A DNA stretch of 64,000 nucleotides, from NCBI GenBank assembly GCA_018373675.1, contig JAHAGQ010000009.1, forward strand, positions 11,984 to 75,983. The letters are read 5' to 3'. Of this stretch, positions 25,150-33,143 are shown piece after piece. The position numbers and the translations under genes were made by a program. The DNA is from Collinsella sp. GTDB taxonomy: Bacteria > Actinomycetota > Coriobacteriia > Coriobacteriales > Coriobacteriaceae. The notes under the pieces were generated by a model, which was not told where the DNA came from, ran no database searches, and saw only the letters and a program-made list of their open reading frames with translations. The stretch's first letter is position 1. Each line of letters starts with the position of its first letter.

Positions 25150-26223
25150 ATGGCACTGCCTAAGGATTTCATCGACACCAACGACTTCACCAAAGAGCAG
25201 ATCCTGGCTATCGAGGATCTTGGTCTGGCAATGAAGAAGGCCATCAAGGTTGACGGTTATTATCCGTACCTGCTCCGCAACAAGAGCCTTGGCATGATCT
25301 TCCAGCAGGTCTCCACCCGCACTCGTCTTTCCTTCGAGACCGCTATGACCGACCTCGGCGGCCATGCTCAGTTCTATGGCCCTGGCACCATCCAGCTCGG
25401 CGGTCACGAGTCCCTGGGCGACACCGCTCGCGTTATGGGCTCGCTGCTCGACATCATGATGGCTCGCGTTGACCGTCACAAGGACGTCGTCGGCCTCGCC
25501 GAGGGCTCCGCTGTGCCCGTCATCAACGGCATGTCCGAGTTCAACCATCCCACGCAGGAGATGGGCGACCTCATGACCATGCTCGAGAACCTCCCCGAGG
25601 GCAAGAAGATCGAGGACTGCACCCTGGCCTTCATCGGCGACGCCACCCAGGTCTGCGTCTCCCTCATGTTCATCGCCTCCAAGGTCGGCATGAAGTTTGT
25701 CCAGTTTGGACCTAAGGGCCACCAGATCCCCGACGGCGGCCTGCACGTTGGCACCGTCGAGGAGCGCGCCGAGTTCGGCAAGCAGATGATGGCCATCGCC
25801 GAGGAGAACTGCAAGGTCTCCGGCGGCTCTGTCGTCATCTCCGACGACATCGAGTGCATCAAGGGCGCCGACTTCATCTACACCGACGTGTGGTATGGCC
25901 TGTACGACGAGGAGGTCTCGGGCGAGAACTACATGGACGTGTTCTATCCCAAGTATCAGGTCACCATGGACATGATGAACTTTGCCGGCCCCAACTCCAA
26001 GTTCATGCACTGCCTGCCGGCCACCCGCAACGAGGAGGTCGTCGACGAAGTCATGGACGATCCCGAGCGCTCCCTGTGCTGGGTCGAGGCCGAGAACCGC
26101 AAGCACTCCATCCGTGCTCTCCTTGCCGCCCTGGGCAAGCGCACCCCGCTCAACGACGAGGGTGTCGAGTACTCCGCCAAGGCTGAGCTCCACGCCGCTC
26201 TCGAGGCTCTCGAGCAGCTCTAA
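25150..26223 (+). CDS. ptcA: Putrescine carbamoyltransferase
   Basis: This 357-residue enzyme should phosphorolyse N-carbamoylputrescine to putrescine and carbamoyl phosphate. The carbamoyl-phosphate site STRTR is at about residues 54-58. Further motifs are HPTQE, the FMHCLPATR stretch and [10 protein letters not shown]. The segment [18 protein letters not shown] and the C-terminal extension resemble enterococcal putrescine carbamoyltransferase more than ornithine carbamoyltransferase. Flanking antiporter and agmatine deiminase genes agree. The ATG at 25150 follows GGAAAGGAAATCGAC; 27 upstream codons are not conserved. Ornithine carbamoyltransferase (argF) is the alternative. Codons are strongly C-ending, suggesting high expression. 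Confidence 0.85.
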   Translation: MALPKDFIDTNDFTKEQILAIEDLGLAMKKAIKVDGYYPYLLRNKSLGMIFQQVSTRTRLSFETAMTDLGGHAQFYGPGTIQLGGHESLGDTARVMGSLLDIMMARVDRHKDVVGLAEGSAVPVINGMSEFNHPTQEMGDLMTMLENLPEGKKIEDCTLAFIGDATQVCVSLMFIASKVGMKFVQFGPKGHQIPDGGLHVGTVEERAEFGKQMMAIAEENCKVSGGSVVISDDIECIKGADFIYTDVWYGLYDEEVSGENYMDVFYPKYQVTMDMMNFAGPNSKFMHCLPATRNEEVVDEVMDDPERSLCWVEAENRKHSIRALLAALGKRTPLNDEGVEYSAKAELHAALEALEQL

Positions 26224-26249
26224 GCCTCAAGGCTTCTAAAAGCACGTTT

Positions 26250-26325
26250 GCGGGCGGCGGATGCTCGTCTCCTGTCGCCCGCTCACCGAGGCCCAAGCAA
26301 TTGCCTTAATACCTTAGGGCCTCGG
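26250..26325 (+). promoter_or_regulatory. Two intercistronic hairpins between ptcA and the antiporter gene
   Basis: GCGGGCG/CGCCCGC (26250-26282) and CCGAGGCCC/GGGCCTCGG (26286-26325) lie in the 133-bp gap. Neither has a T-run, so read-through with mRNA stabilisation is likely. Confidence 0.6.
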
Positions 26326-26356
26326 ATCTGTCCAAGACTGAGCGAAGGAGCTCATC

Positions 26357-27796
26357 ATGAGCGACGGAAAGAAAAAGCTTTCCTTCCTGACGGTCATTTC
26401 GACCATCATCTGCGTCGTCTTCGTTTGCGAGGCCGCCGCACCTGCTGCCGCCATCGGCAACCAGCAGTTCTTCTGGTGGATCTTCCTGATCCTGACCTTC
26501 CTGCTTCCCTACGGCATGGTTGTCGCCGAGCTCGGTACCACCTATGACGGCGAGGGCGGCATTTACGACTGGGTACGCGATGGCCTGGGCGACAAATGGG
26601 GCGCCCGCATCTCGTACTACTACTGGGTCAACTACCCGCTGTGGATCGCCTCGCTGGCTACCATGTTCCCCGACATTTTGGGCATGGTCTTCGGCGTCGA
26701 GTTCAACTTGATCGCCAAGATGGGTATCGATCTTGCCTTTGTGTGGATCGTCTACCTCATGGGCCGCTCCAAGGCGGCCGACTCCGAGTGGGTCCTTAAC
26801 GGTGGCGCCATCATCAAGGTCGCCGTTGCCGTTGTCGTCGGCGCTTTGGGCATTTGGTATGCCATGGAGAACGGTTTTGCGAACGACATGTCCGCTGCCA
26901 CCTTCCTGCCCGAGCTCACCAACACCAACGCTCTCGGCTACCTGTCGATCATCATCTTTAACTTCATGGGCTTCGAGGTCATCTGCACCATGACCGACGA
27001 CATGGCCGATCCCGCTCGCGATATCCCCAAGGCTATCATCGTCGGTGGCCTGTCCATCGCCGTGATCTACCTGTTCGCTGGCTTTGGCATCGGCGCCGCC
27101 GTGCCGGCCGACTCCATCGATCCCGACTACGGCATGATCGTCGCAGTCCAGACCATGGTGGGCGACTCCATGATCTTTAAGGTCATCTGCATCGCCTTCC
27201 TGATCACCCTGTTCGCCAACATGGCCGCCTGGTCCTTCGGCGTCAACTCCGTCGCCCGCTACGCCGCCGAGCACGGCAACATGCCCAAGGTCTTCGCCTC
27301 GATGATCTCGGATGACGACATGCCCAACGGCGCCAACCTGGTCAACGCCGTCGTCGCCTCCCTGGTTCTCTGCCTGCAGCTGGTGCCCATCGACGCCATC
27401 TCCAACGGCGTCTTCTGGATGCTCTTCGGCACCTCCGTCGTCTTCCTGCTGTTGACCTACATCCCGATGTTCCCGGCGTTCCTCAACCTTCGCAAGAACG
27501 ACCCCAACCGCGAGCGCATCTTCACGTTCCCGTTCAAGGGCGCGATGATGAAGGTCATGCTGGCCATCCCCTGCATCGAGCTGGTCCTGGCCATCGTCGC
27601 GACGCTGGTGCCGTTCTCCGCCGCCGAAATCGGCGACAAGGTCCCGATGATCGTCATCTTCATCGTGCTCGTGCTCATCGGCGAGGTCGTCCGCGTCGTC
27701 AGCGCCAAGGGCCGCAAGGAAGAGTACAAGGGCCTCACCCCCGAGCTGGCTGCCCAGCGTCTCGCTGAGGAGGCCGCCGAGGCCGAGGAGAACTAG
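26357..27796 (+). CDS. aguD: APC-family agmatine/putrescine antiporter
   Basis: This 479-residue amino acid/polyamine transporter has about twelve membrane segments, the usual APC number. The first helix includes VFVCEAAAPAAAIGN. A conserved APC loop (GEGGIYDWVRDGLGDKW) follows helix 2, and the helix-6 motif is NFMGFEVICTMTDDM. The C-terminus is Glu/Ala-rich. Between putrescine carbamoyltransferase and agmatine deiminase it most likely exchanges external agmatine for internal putrescine. The name rests on context more than on specific residues. The ATG follows AAGGAGCTCATC. Confidence 0.8.
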   Translation: MSDGKKKLSFLTVISTIICVVFVCEAAAPAAAIGNQQFFWWIFLILTFLLPYGMVVAELGTTYDGEGGIYDWVRDGLGDKWGARISYYYWVNYPLWIASLATMFPDILGMVFGVEFNLIAKMGIDLAFVWIVYLMGRSKAADSEWVLNGGAIIKVAVAVVVGALGIWYAMENGFANDMSAATFLPELTNTNALGYLSIIIFNFMGFEVICTMTDDMADPARDIPKAIIVGGLSIAVIYLFAGFGIGAAVPADSIDPDYGMIVAVQTMVGDSMIFKVICIAFLITLFANMAAWSFGVNSVARYAAEHGNMPKVFASMISDDDMPNGANLVNAVVASLVLCLQLVPIDAISNGVFWMLFGTSVVFLLLTYIPMFPAFLNLRKNDPNRERIFTFPFKGAMMKVMLAIPCIELVLAIVATLVPFSAAEIGDKVPMIVIFIVLVLIGEVVRVVSAKGRKEEYKGLTPELAAQRLAEEAAEAEEN

Positions 27797-28164
27797 AGCA
27801 CCCGGTTCTGGGGCTCCAACCCTCCTCGCGTACCAACGCGCGCTTCGTCGGGCTTGTCGCTCCCGACTCCGGGCACTCCGGCCTCTTCGGAGGCGTGCCC
27901 AAGCGACAGGTTTGCTAACCATTCCCCCGGGGTGGGTGTGAGCGATAGCTCCGGTAACCACCGCCCGCCCCAATCTCTCTCCCGTATCCTTCGTGCGTTT
28001 TGTCTCCGCGCACTTGGTTACGTCGTCGCTTGCCGGTGCGACTCCGTGAAAACCGGCACCGGGCGCCCCGACCTTTGCCGGGGAACGGGCGCCTACCATC
28101 TCTTGGTTTTAGGCTGCGGGTAACCCGCCCGCGGCAAGCGATCGTTCGATTTGGAGGAAATCTT
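27797..28164 (+). other. Long GC-rich structured leader before agmatine deiminase gene
   Basis: No reading frame here looks real. A strong hairpin CTTGTCGCT/AGCGACAG with inner GGGCAC/GTGCCC stem covers about 27867-27912. Further stems occur at GCCGGT/ACCGGC (about 28034-28058) and around GGGCGCC (about 28059-28092). Two stretches (GCGCGCTTCGTCGGGC and GCGCACTTGGTTACG regions, each ending TCGCT..GACTCC-like) look related. It may be a regulatory RNA, processed 5' leader or attenuator. I do not recognise a known riboswitch class. Confidence 0.4.
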
Positions 28165-29370
28165 ATGCGTACGATCACCGAGTCCGAGTCCACCCCCAGG
28201 GCCGACGGCTTCTTCATGCCCGCCGAGTTCGCCCCGCAGGACCGCGTGTGGATGGGCTGGCCCCACCGCACCGACACCTGGGCCCACGGCGCCAAGCCGG
28301 CCCAGAGGCAGTATGCCGCCATCGCCCGCGCCATCTCCGAGTTCACCCCGGTCTACATGTGCGCCAACCAGGTCGACTACGCCAACTGCAAGGCCGTCTT
28401 CGAGGAGGACGAGAACGTCACCGTCATCGAGATGACCACCGACGACGCCTGGTTCCGCGACACCGCCGCCACCTACGTCATCGACGGCAAGGGCGGGAAG
28501 CGCGCCAACCACTGGCACTTCAACGCCTACGGCGGCCTGGTCGACGGCCTGTACTTCCCGTGGGACAAGGACGAGCAGATCGCCCTCAAGATGGCCGAGC
28601 TCTCCGGCTGCCGCCGCTACCGTCCCGACGACATGATCCTCGAGGGCGGCTCCATCACCGTCGACGGCGAGGGCACCCTCGTCGTGACCGACCAGTGCCT
28701 GCTTTCCCCGGGCCGCACCTGCTCTGCGGTGCTCGAGGAGGAAGAGGACCCCGAGTCCATCTGGCCCAAGTACCGCAAGAAGTTCGAGCCCTGGAGCGAG
28801 GAGCTCCGCGCCTACATGGACGAGCACCTCAAGGACTACCTGGGCGTCGAGAAGGTCATCTGGGTCAAGGAGGGCATCGACCCCGAGGAGACCAACGGCC
28901 ACATCGACGACGTCGCCACCTTCATCGCCCCGGGCGTCATGGCCTGCATCTGGACCGACGACCCCGAGTACCCGTTCTACGACCAGTGCCACGCCGCCTA
29001 CGAGACCCTCTCCAACGCGGTCGACGCCAAGGGCCGCAAGATTAAGGTCTACAAGCTCTGCATGCCCGTGAACCCGCTGTTCATGGACCAGGCCTCCTGC
29101 GACACCATCGACGCCGACGAGAACGCCGAGCCGCGCGTCCCCGACGAGCCGCTGATCGCCTCCTACATGAACTACCTGGTCACCAACCACGGCGTCATCG
29201 TCCCGCAGTACGGCGACGAGAACGACCAGCTGGCCGTCGACACGCTCCAGGAGATCTACGACGAGGTCTGGGGCGAGGGCGTCTACAAGTGCGTGGGCGT
29301 CCAGTCCGATCAGGTCGTCTACGGCGGCGGCAACATCCACTGCATCACGCAGCAGGAGCCGTCCGCTTAA
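28165..29370 (+). CDS. aguA: Agmatine deiminase
   Basis: This 401-residue enzyme converts agmatine to N-carbamoylputrescine and ammonia. It belongs to the peptidyl-arginine-deiminase-like family. Motifs include WMGWPHRTDTW near the N-terminus, DDAWFRDTAATYV, the catalytic His region TNGHIDDVATF and the C-terminal nucleophile C393 in GGGNIHCITQQ. It is longer than the usual 365 residues because of an acidic insertion (EEEEDPESIW). The ATG at 28165 follows TTGGAGGAAATCTT. Codons are extremely C-ending, even compared with neighbours. It works with the carbamoyltransferase and antiporter genes. A carbamate kinase to harvest ATP is not in the window. Confidence 0.95.
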   Translation: MRTITESESTPRADGFFMPAEFAPQDRVWMGWPHRTDTWAHGAKPAQRQYAAIARAISEFTPVYMCANQVDYANCKAVFEEDENVTVIEMTTDDAWFRDTAATYVIDGKGGKRANHWHFNAYGGLVDGLYFPWDKDEQIALKMAELSGCRRYRPDDMILEGGSITVDGEGTLVVTDQCLLSPGRTCSAVLEEEEDPESIWPKYRKKFEPWSEELRAYMDEHLKDYLGVEKVIWVKEGIDPEETNGHIDDVATFIAPGVMACIWTDDPEYPFYDQCHAAYETLSNAVDAKGRKIKVYKLCMPVNPLFMDQASCDTIDADENAEPRVPDEPLIASYMNYLVTNHGVIVPQYGDENDQLAVDTLQEIYDEVWGEGVYKCVGVQSDQVVYGGGNIHCITQQEPSA

Positions 29371-29381
29371 TCGTCTGGCTT

Positions 29382-29445
29382 TCCGAGGCACCCCATCTCG
29401 CCGCTCAAGCCGTCGCTCGCGGCGACCTGGGGCACCTCGGAAACC
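29382..29445 (+). terminator. Hairpin terminator after agmatine deiminase gene
   Basis: The arms TTTCCGAGGCACCCC and GGGGCACCTCGGAAA enclose further paired bases (GCCGC/GCGGC). There is little T-run, so termination efficiency is uncertain. Confidence 0.55.
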
Positions 29446-29535
29446 CAGCCGGTCAAGCGGACCGACGTAGCTAGTTACCGCATTAGTCATTGGTGCCAAC
29501 CTTGGCAACAATGCAGGTCGAAAAAACGTCAGCGA

Positions 29536-29634
29536 AAACCCGCCAGAGCGAGCAAGGTGCCTTGAAACGAGGCGGCATTGATCTTTTGATCATGCCGCCG
29601 AAGTTGAAAGGCAGATTGCCGCCCTGGCGGGTTT
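29536..29634. repeat. Three-stem nested hairpin between aguA and DAHP synthase genes
   Basis: The outer stem AAACCCGCCAG/CTGGCGGGTTT (29536-29546 with 29624-29634), a middle stem TGCCTT/AAGGCA and an inner stem GGCGGCAT..ATGCCGCC are separated by asymmetric unpaired stretches. It lies between two convergent genes. Its junction sequences differ from the CGTCCTC family. Confidence 0.6.
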
Positions 29635-29674
29635 GCAGCGTCGAGCCGTTACGCGGTTTGGTAAAACCGCGTAA

Positions 29675-30706
29675 CTAAATACGTTCCGCGATCTCGCGGA
29701 TGAGGTAGTCGGTCTTTTCCCAGCCCAGGCACGGGTCGGTGATCGACTTGCCAAAGACGCCGCCGTCGACCGGCTGGTTGCCGTCTTCTAGGTAGGACTC
29801 GATCATAAAGCCCTTGACCAGCTTGGAGATGGACTCGTTGCGGCGGCAGCTGTCGAGCACCTCCTTGCAAATGCGATACTGCTCCAGCGGACGCTTGCCC
29901 GAGTTGTCGTGGTTGCAGTCGATGACCGCTGCCGGATTGGCATAGCCGGCATGCTCGGTATAGCGTTCGGCCAGGCGTTCCAGGTGTTCGTAGTGGTAGT
30001 TGGGGTAGGTGCGCCCATCGAGACCGATGTAGCCACGCATAACGGCGTGTGCGAGCGGGTTGCCGTCGCACTCGACCTCCCAGTTGCGGAAGATGAAGCT
30101 CTGGTGCGCCTGGGCGGCGTAAATTGAGTTGAGCATAACGGTGGTAGAGCCGGCAGTGGGATTCTTCATGCCGACGGGTACCGAAATGCCGCTCGACACC
30201 AGGCGATGCTCCTGGTTCTCGACCGAGCGTGCGCCCACGGCAACATAGCTCAGCAGGTCGACGAGGTATTGGTAGTTGGACGGGTAGAGCATCTCATCGG
30301 CGGTAAAGAAGCCCGTTTCCTCAATAACGCGCAGGTGCATATGGCGGATAGCCTTGACGCCCTCGAGCAGGTCGTCGGGGGCCTCGGGATCGGGGTTATG
30401 CAGAAGACCCTTGTAGCCGGTGCCCTTGGTGCGCGGCTTATTGGTGTAGACGCGCGGAATGATGATGAGCTTGTCCTTGACCTCTTCGGCGGTCTTGGCC
30501 AGTCGGTTCATATACTCGAGCACCGAATCCTCGCGGTCGGCAGAGCACGGGCCGATGATGAGCACCTTACGTGCGTCCTCGCCGGTAAAGACTTTGGCGA
30601 CCTCGGCGTCAAATGCCTGCTTTTTGGCGGTAAGTTCGGCAGAAAGCGGCATTTCCTCGCGGATCTCCATGGGGATCGGCAGCCTGCGTTTGAATTCCAT
30701 GGCCAT
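29675..30706 (-). CDS. 3-deoxy-7-phosphoheptulonate (DAHP) synthase, class I
   Basis: This 343-residue enzyme condenses phosphoenolpyruvate and erythrose-4-phosphate, the entry step of aromatic amino acid synthesis. It matches the AroF/G/H type: IIGPCSADREDSVLEY, a PRVYTNKPRTKGTGYKGL region (PEP and metal site), SSGISVPVGMKNPTAGS, and the metal ligand segment IDCNHDNSGKR. Which amino acid inhibits it cannot be read from sequence. The start follows TTGAGGAGACCCCT. It seems monocistronic, with no other aro gene beside it. Confidence 0.9.
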   Translation of the reverse strand: MAMEFKRRLPIPMEIREEMPLSAELTAKKQAFDAEVAKVFTGEDARKVLIIGPCSADREDSVLEYMNRLAKTAEEVKDKLIIIPRVYTNKPRTKGTGYKGLLHNPDPEAPDDLLEGVKAIRHMHLRVIEETGFFTADEMLYPSNYQYLVDLLSYVAVGARSVENQEHRLVSSGISVPVGMKNPTAGSTTVMLNSIYAAQAHQSFIFRNWEVECDGNPLAHAVMRGYIGLDGRTYPNYHYEHLERLAERYTEHAGYANPAAVIDCNHDNSGKRPLEQYRICKEVLDSCRRNESISKLVKGFMIESYLEDGNQPVDGGVFGKSITDPCLGWEKTDYLIREIAERI

Positions 30707-30805
30707 AGGGGTCTCCTCAATCTATAGAAAGAGCAATAAGCGTGTTGTCGAATGCTCGGCATTATCCGCTGTCGCACGCTAAAGTGCAAGTCCTTGTCAC
30801 CCCGA

Positions 30806-30858
30806 AACCTACCAAAAAGGGACAGGTTTTTTTGGCAGGTTTTATCTGGGTAAACGTC
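30806..30858 (+). repeat. Dispersed GGGACAGG hairpin, copy R2
   Basis: AACCTACCAAAAAGGGACAG through TTTTGGCAGGTTTTATCTGG matches R1, R3 and R4. One stem base is changed (CCTACC instead of CCTGCC). It lies upstream of the DAHP synthase gene, not at a gene end. Confidence 0.7.
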
Positions 30859-30924
30859 GGCGGATGCCGGGAGGGAGCGGCGCCGCGCGGGACCCTAGGG
30901 CTGTTGTCGGTTCCCTAGGAAATA

Positions 30925-31163
30925 CCCTGTGGGCAAAAAATGCCAAATATGAGTACGGTTGCTATCTTAGTATCATATTGCCTTCGCAAAATAATATACA
31001 TAACAGCAAAATATGTTCATTAACGCAAACACATATAAGTCCGCTATGGTGCTGTTTGATCAATTTAGGGACGCGTGTAAGCCGTGGGAGCGGCATTTGA
31101 GGCGGTTTTGGCTGTTACTAAAAAGATAACAGTACTCATATTTGCCCTTTTTTGCCCACGGGG
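30925..31163. mobile_element. AT-rich MITE-like element with about 46-bp terminal inverted repeats
   Basis: The ends 30925-30970 and 31118-31163 are inverted repeats agreeing at most positions, with shared words GTGGGCAAAAAA and CAAATATGAGTAC. The interior is markedly AT-rich against the GC-rich flanks and has no convincing gene. This fits a non-autonomous transposon. No target duplication was clear. It occupies much of the 580-bp gap before the ABC exporter terminator. Confidence 0.55.
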
Positions 31164-31220
31164 TCTGGAAAGCGCCGTCAGTGAGGTCTCAGGGAAGGCG
31201 TTTCGAGGCTCGAAGGACAC

Positions 31221-31256
31221 AAAACGGGGGCGCAGGTTGTCCTGCGCCCCCGTTTT
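31221..31256. terminator. Bidirectional terminator of the MarR-ABC operon
   Basis: A perfect 16-bp stem AAAACGGGGGCGCAGG / CCTGCGCCCCCGTTTT with a four-base loop lies beyond the stop of the second ABC gene. Confidence 0.9.
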
Positions 31257-31286
31257 CTGGGCATTGCGGTTGTTTGCCGCCGGTTG

Positions 31287-33143
31287 TTACGCCGCCTCGT
31301 CGAACTGCGAGTTGTACAGGTCGGCGTAGAAGCCGCCTTGGGCGAGCAGCTCGTCGTGCGTGCCCTTCTCGACGATGTCGCCGTCGCGGATCACCAAGAT
31401 CACGTCGGCGTTGCGGATCGTGGACAGGCGGTGCGCGATGACAAAGCTGGTACGGCCCTGCATCAGCGCATCCATGGCACGCTGAATAAGCTCCTCGGTA
31501 CGGGTATCGACGTTGGAGGTCGCCTCGTCCAGAATCAGCGCCGGGCGGTCGGCCAAAATGGCACGGGCGATGGTCACGAGCTGGCGCTGACCCTGCGACA
31601 GGTTGGTGCCCTCCTCGTTGATCATAAAGTCGTAGCCGCCGGCGAGCGTATGGATAAAGTGGTCGCAGCGTGCGGCGCGTGCAGCGGCCTCGACTTCGGC
31701 ATCGCTCGCGTCGGGGCGTCCGTAGCGGATGTTCTCGCGGATGGTGCCGTTAAACAGCCAGGTATCTTGCAGCACCATGGCAAACTCGCCGCGCAGCGCC
31801 GCGCGGTCCCAATCGCGCACGTCGACACCCTCGACGCGCAGCGAACCGCCGTCCACGTCGTAGAAGCGCTGCAGCAGCTTAATGAGCGTGGTCTTGCCAG
31901 CGCCGGTGGGACCGACGATGGCGATGGTCTGGCCGGGCTGCGCCTCGCAGCTAAAGTCGTGGATGATGGTCTTGTCGGGCGTGTAGCCAAACTTGACATG
32001 GTCAAACTCCACGTGGCCGGGGCGCTTTTCGGGAATCTGTGCGTCGGCCTTCTGCTCCTCCTCGGGCGCGGCCAGGAACTCAAACACGCGCTCGGTGGCG
32101 GCGGCCATCGACTGCATCGTGTTGCTCACGTTGCCCAGCTGCTGCACCGGCTGCGTAAAGTTGCGCACGTACTGGATAAAGCTCTGGATGTCGCCGGGCG
32201 TGGCATTGCCGGTCAGCGCGAGCTGCGCACCCACCACGACGACGCCCACGTAACCCATGTTACCCACCAAGCTCATAAGCGGCATCATCAGGCCCGACAG
32301 GAACTGCGAGCGCCAGCCACTAATAAAGAGGCGGTCGTTTTGACGGTCGAACTCCTCGATTGAGGCCTCGGCGCGGTCGAACACCTGGATGACGTTCTGG
32401 CCGGCAAAGTCCTCCTCGATAATGCCGTTGACGGCGCCCAGAACCTGCTGTTGCTCGCGGAAGTACGGCTGCGAGAAGTGAATCATCACGGTCAAGATAA
32501 TCGCGGCGGCCGGCAGCGTGAGCACGGTGACGCCGGTAAGCGGCAGGCTGATCGAAAGCATCATGACGAGCACGCCGATAATCTGCGTCACCGACGTGAT
32601 GAGCTGCGTCACGCTCTGGTTGAGCGACTGACCCAGCGTATCGACGTCGTTGGTGATGCGGCTGAGCACGTCTCCCTTGCTGTGGCCGTTGAAGTAACTC
32701 ATCGGCACGACGGCAATCTTGGCGGCGATTTCCTTGCGCATGCGGTAGCAGATCTTTTGCGTGACGCCGGTCATGAGCCAGCCCTGGACCAGGCTGCAGA
32801 CAGAGCTCGCCAGATACAGGCAGAGCAAAAAGCCGAGCGTCTTGGCGATCCAGTCAAAGTCAACGTCGCCGGTGCCGTTGACCTTGGCGACCAGGCCTTC
32901 GAACAGCTTGGTCGTAACCTGGCCGAGCACCTTGGGTCCCACAATGTTAAAGATGACCGAGCACACGGCAAAGGCGACGGCGGCAAACACGGCAATCTTG
33001 TGCTGGCCGATATAGCCGAGCAGCTGCCTCATGGTGCCCTTAAAGTCCTTGGCCTTTTCGCCGCGACGCATGCCGCCCATGCGGCCCATGGGACCACGCT
33101 GGCGGGTGGGCTTGGGAATCTGAGTCTTGGTCTCGTCTGCCAT
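31287..33143 (-). CDS. ABC exporter, heterodimer subunit 2 (membrane plus ATPase)
   Basis: This 618-residue half-transporter has an N-terminal cytosolic tail rich in Gly/Met/Arg (about 1-45) and six membrane helices (about 50-330). A nucleotide-binding domain follows: Walker A GPTGAGKTTLI, Q-loop MVLQDTWLFNG, signature NLSQGQRQLV, Walker B ALILDEATSNVD, H-loop AHRLST. The signature has SQGQ where SGGQ is usual; Walker B keeps the catalytic Glu. It is the partner of the gene just upstream. The two overlap by one base (TAATG). The pair resembles multidrug exporters such as LmrCD and is probably under the MarR gene. Confidence 0.9.
   Translation of the reverse strand: MADETKTQIPKPTRQRGPMGRMGGMRRGEKAKDFKGTMRQLLGYIGQHKIAVFAAVAFAVCSVIFNIVGPKVLGQVTTKLFEGLVAKVNGTGDVDFDWIAKTLGFLLCLYLASSVCSLVQGWLMTGVTQKICYRMRKEIAAKIAVVPMSYFNGHSKGDVLSRITNDVDTLGQSLNQSVTQLITSVTQIIGVLVMMLSISLPLTGVTVLTLPAAAIILTVMIHFSQPYFREQQQVLGAVNGIIEEDFAGQNVIQVFDRAEASIEEFDRQNDRLFISGWRSQFLSGLMMPLMSLVGNMGYVGVVVVGAQLALTGNATPGDIQSFIQYVRNFTQPVQQLGNVSNTMQSMAAATERVFEFLAAPEEEQKADAQIPEKRPGHVEFDHVKFGYTPDKTIIHDFSCEAQPGQTIAIVGPTGAGKTTLIKLLQRFYDVDGGSLRVEGVDVRDWDRAALRGEFAMVLQDTWLFNGTIRENIRYGRPDASDAEVEAAARAARCDHFIHTLAGGYDFMINEEGTNLSQGQRQLVTIARAILADRPALILDEATSNVDTRTEELIQRAMDALMQGRTSFVIAHRLSTIRNADVILVIRDGDIVEKGTHDELLAQGGFYADLYNSQFDEAA

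Noticed and set aside
25150..26223. Annotation as ornithine carbamoyltransferase (argF)
   Set aside because: Details of the N-terminal segment, the [10 protein letters not shown] region and the agmatine context fit putrescine carbamoyltransferase better. Not fully excluded.
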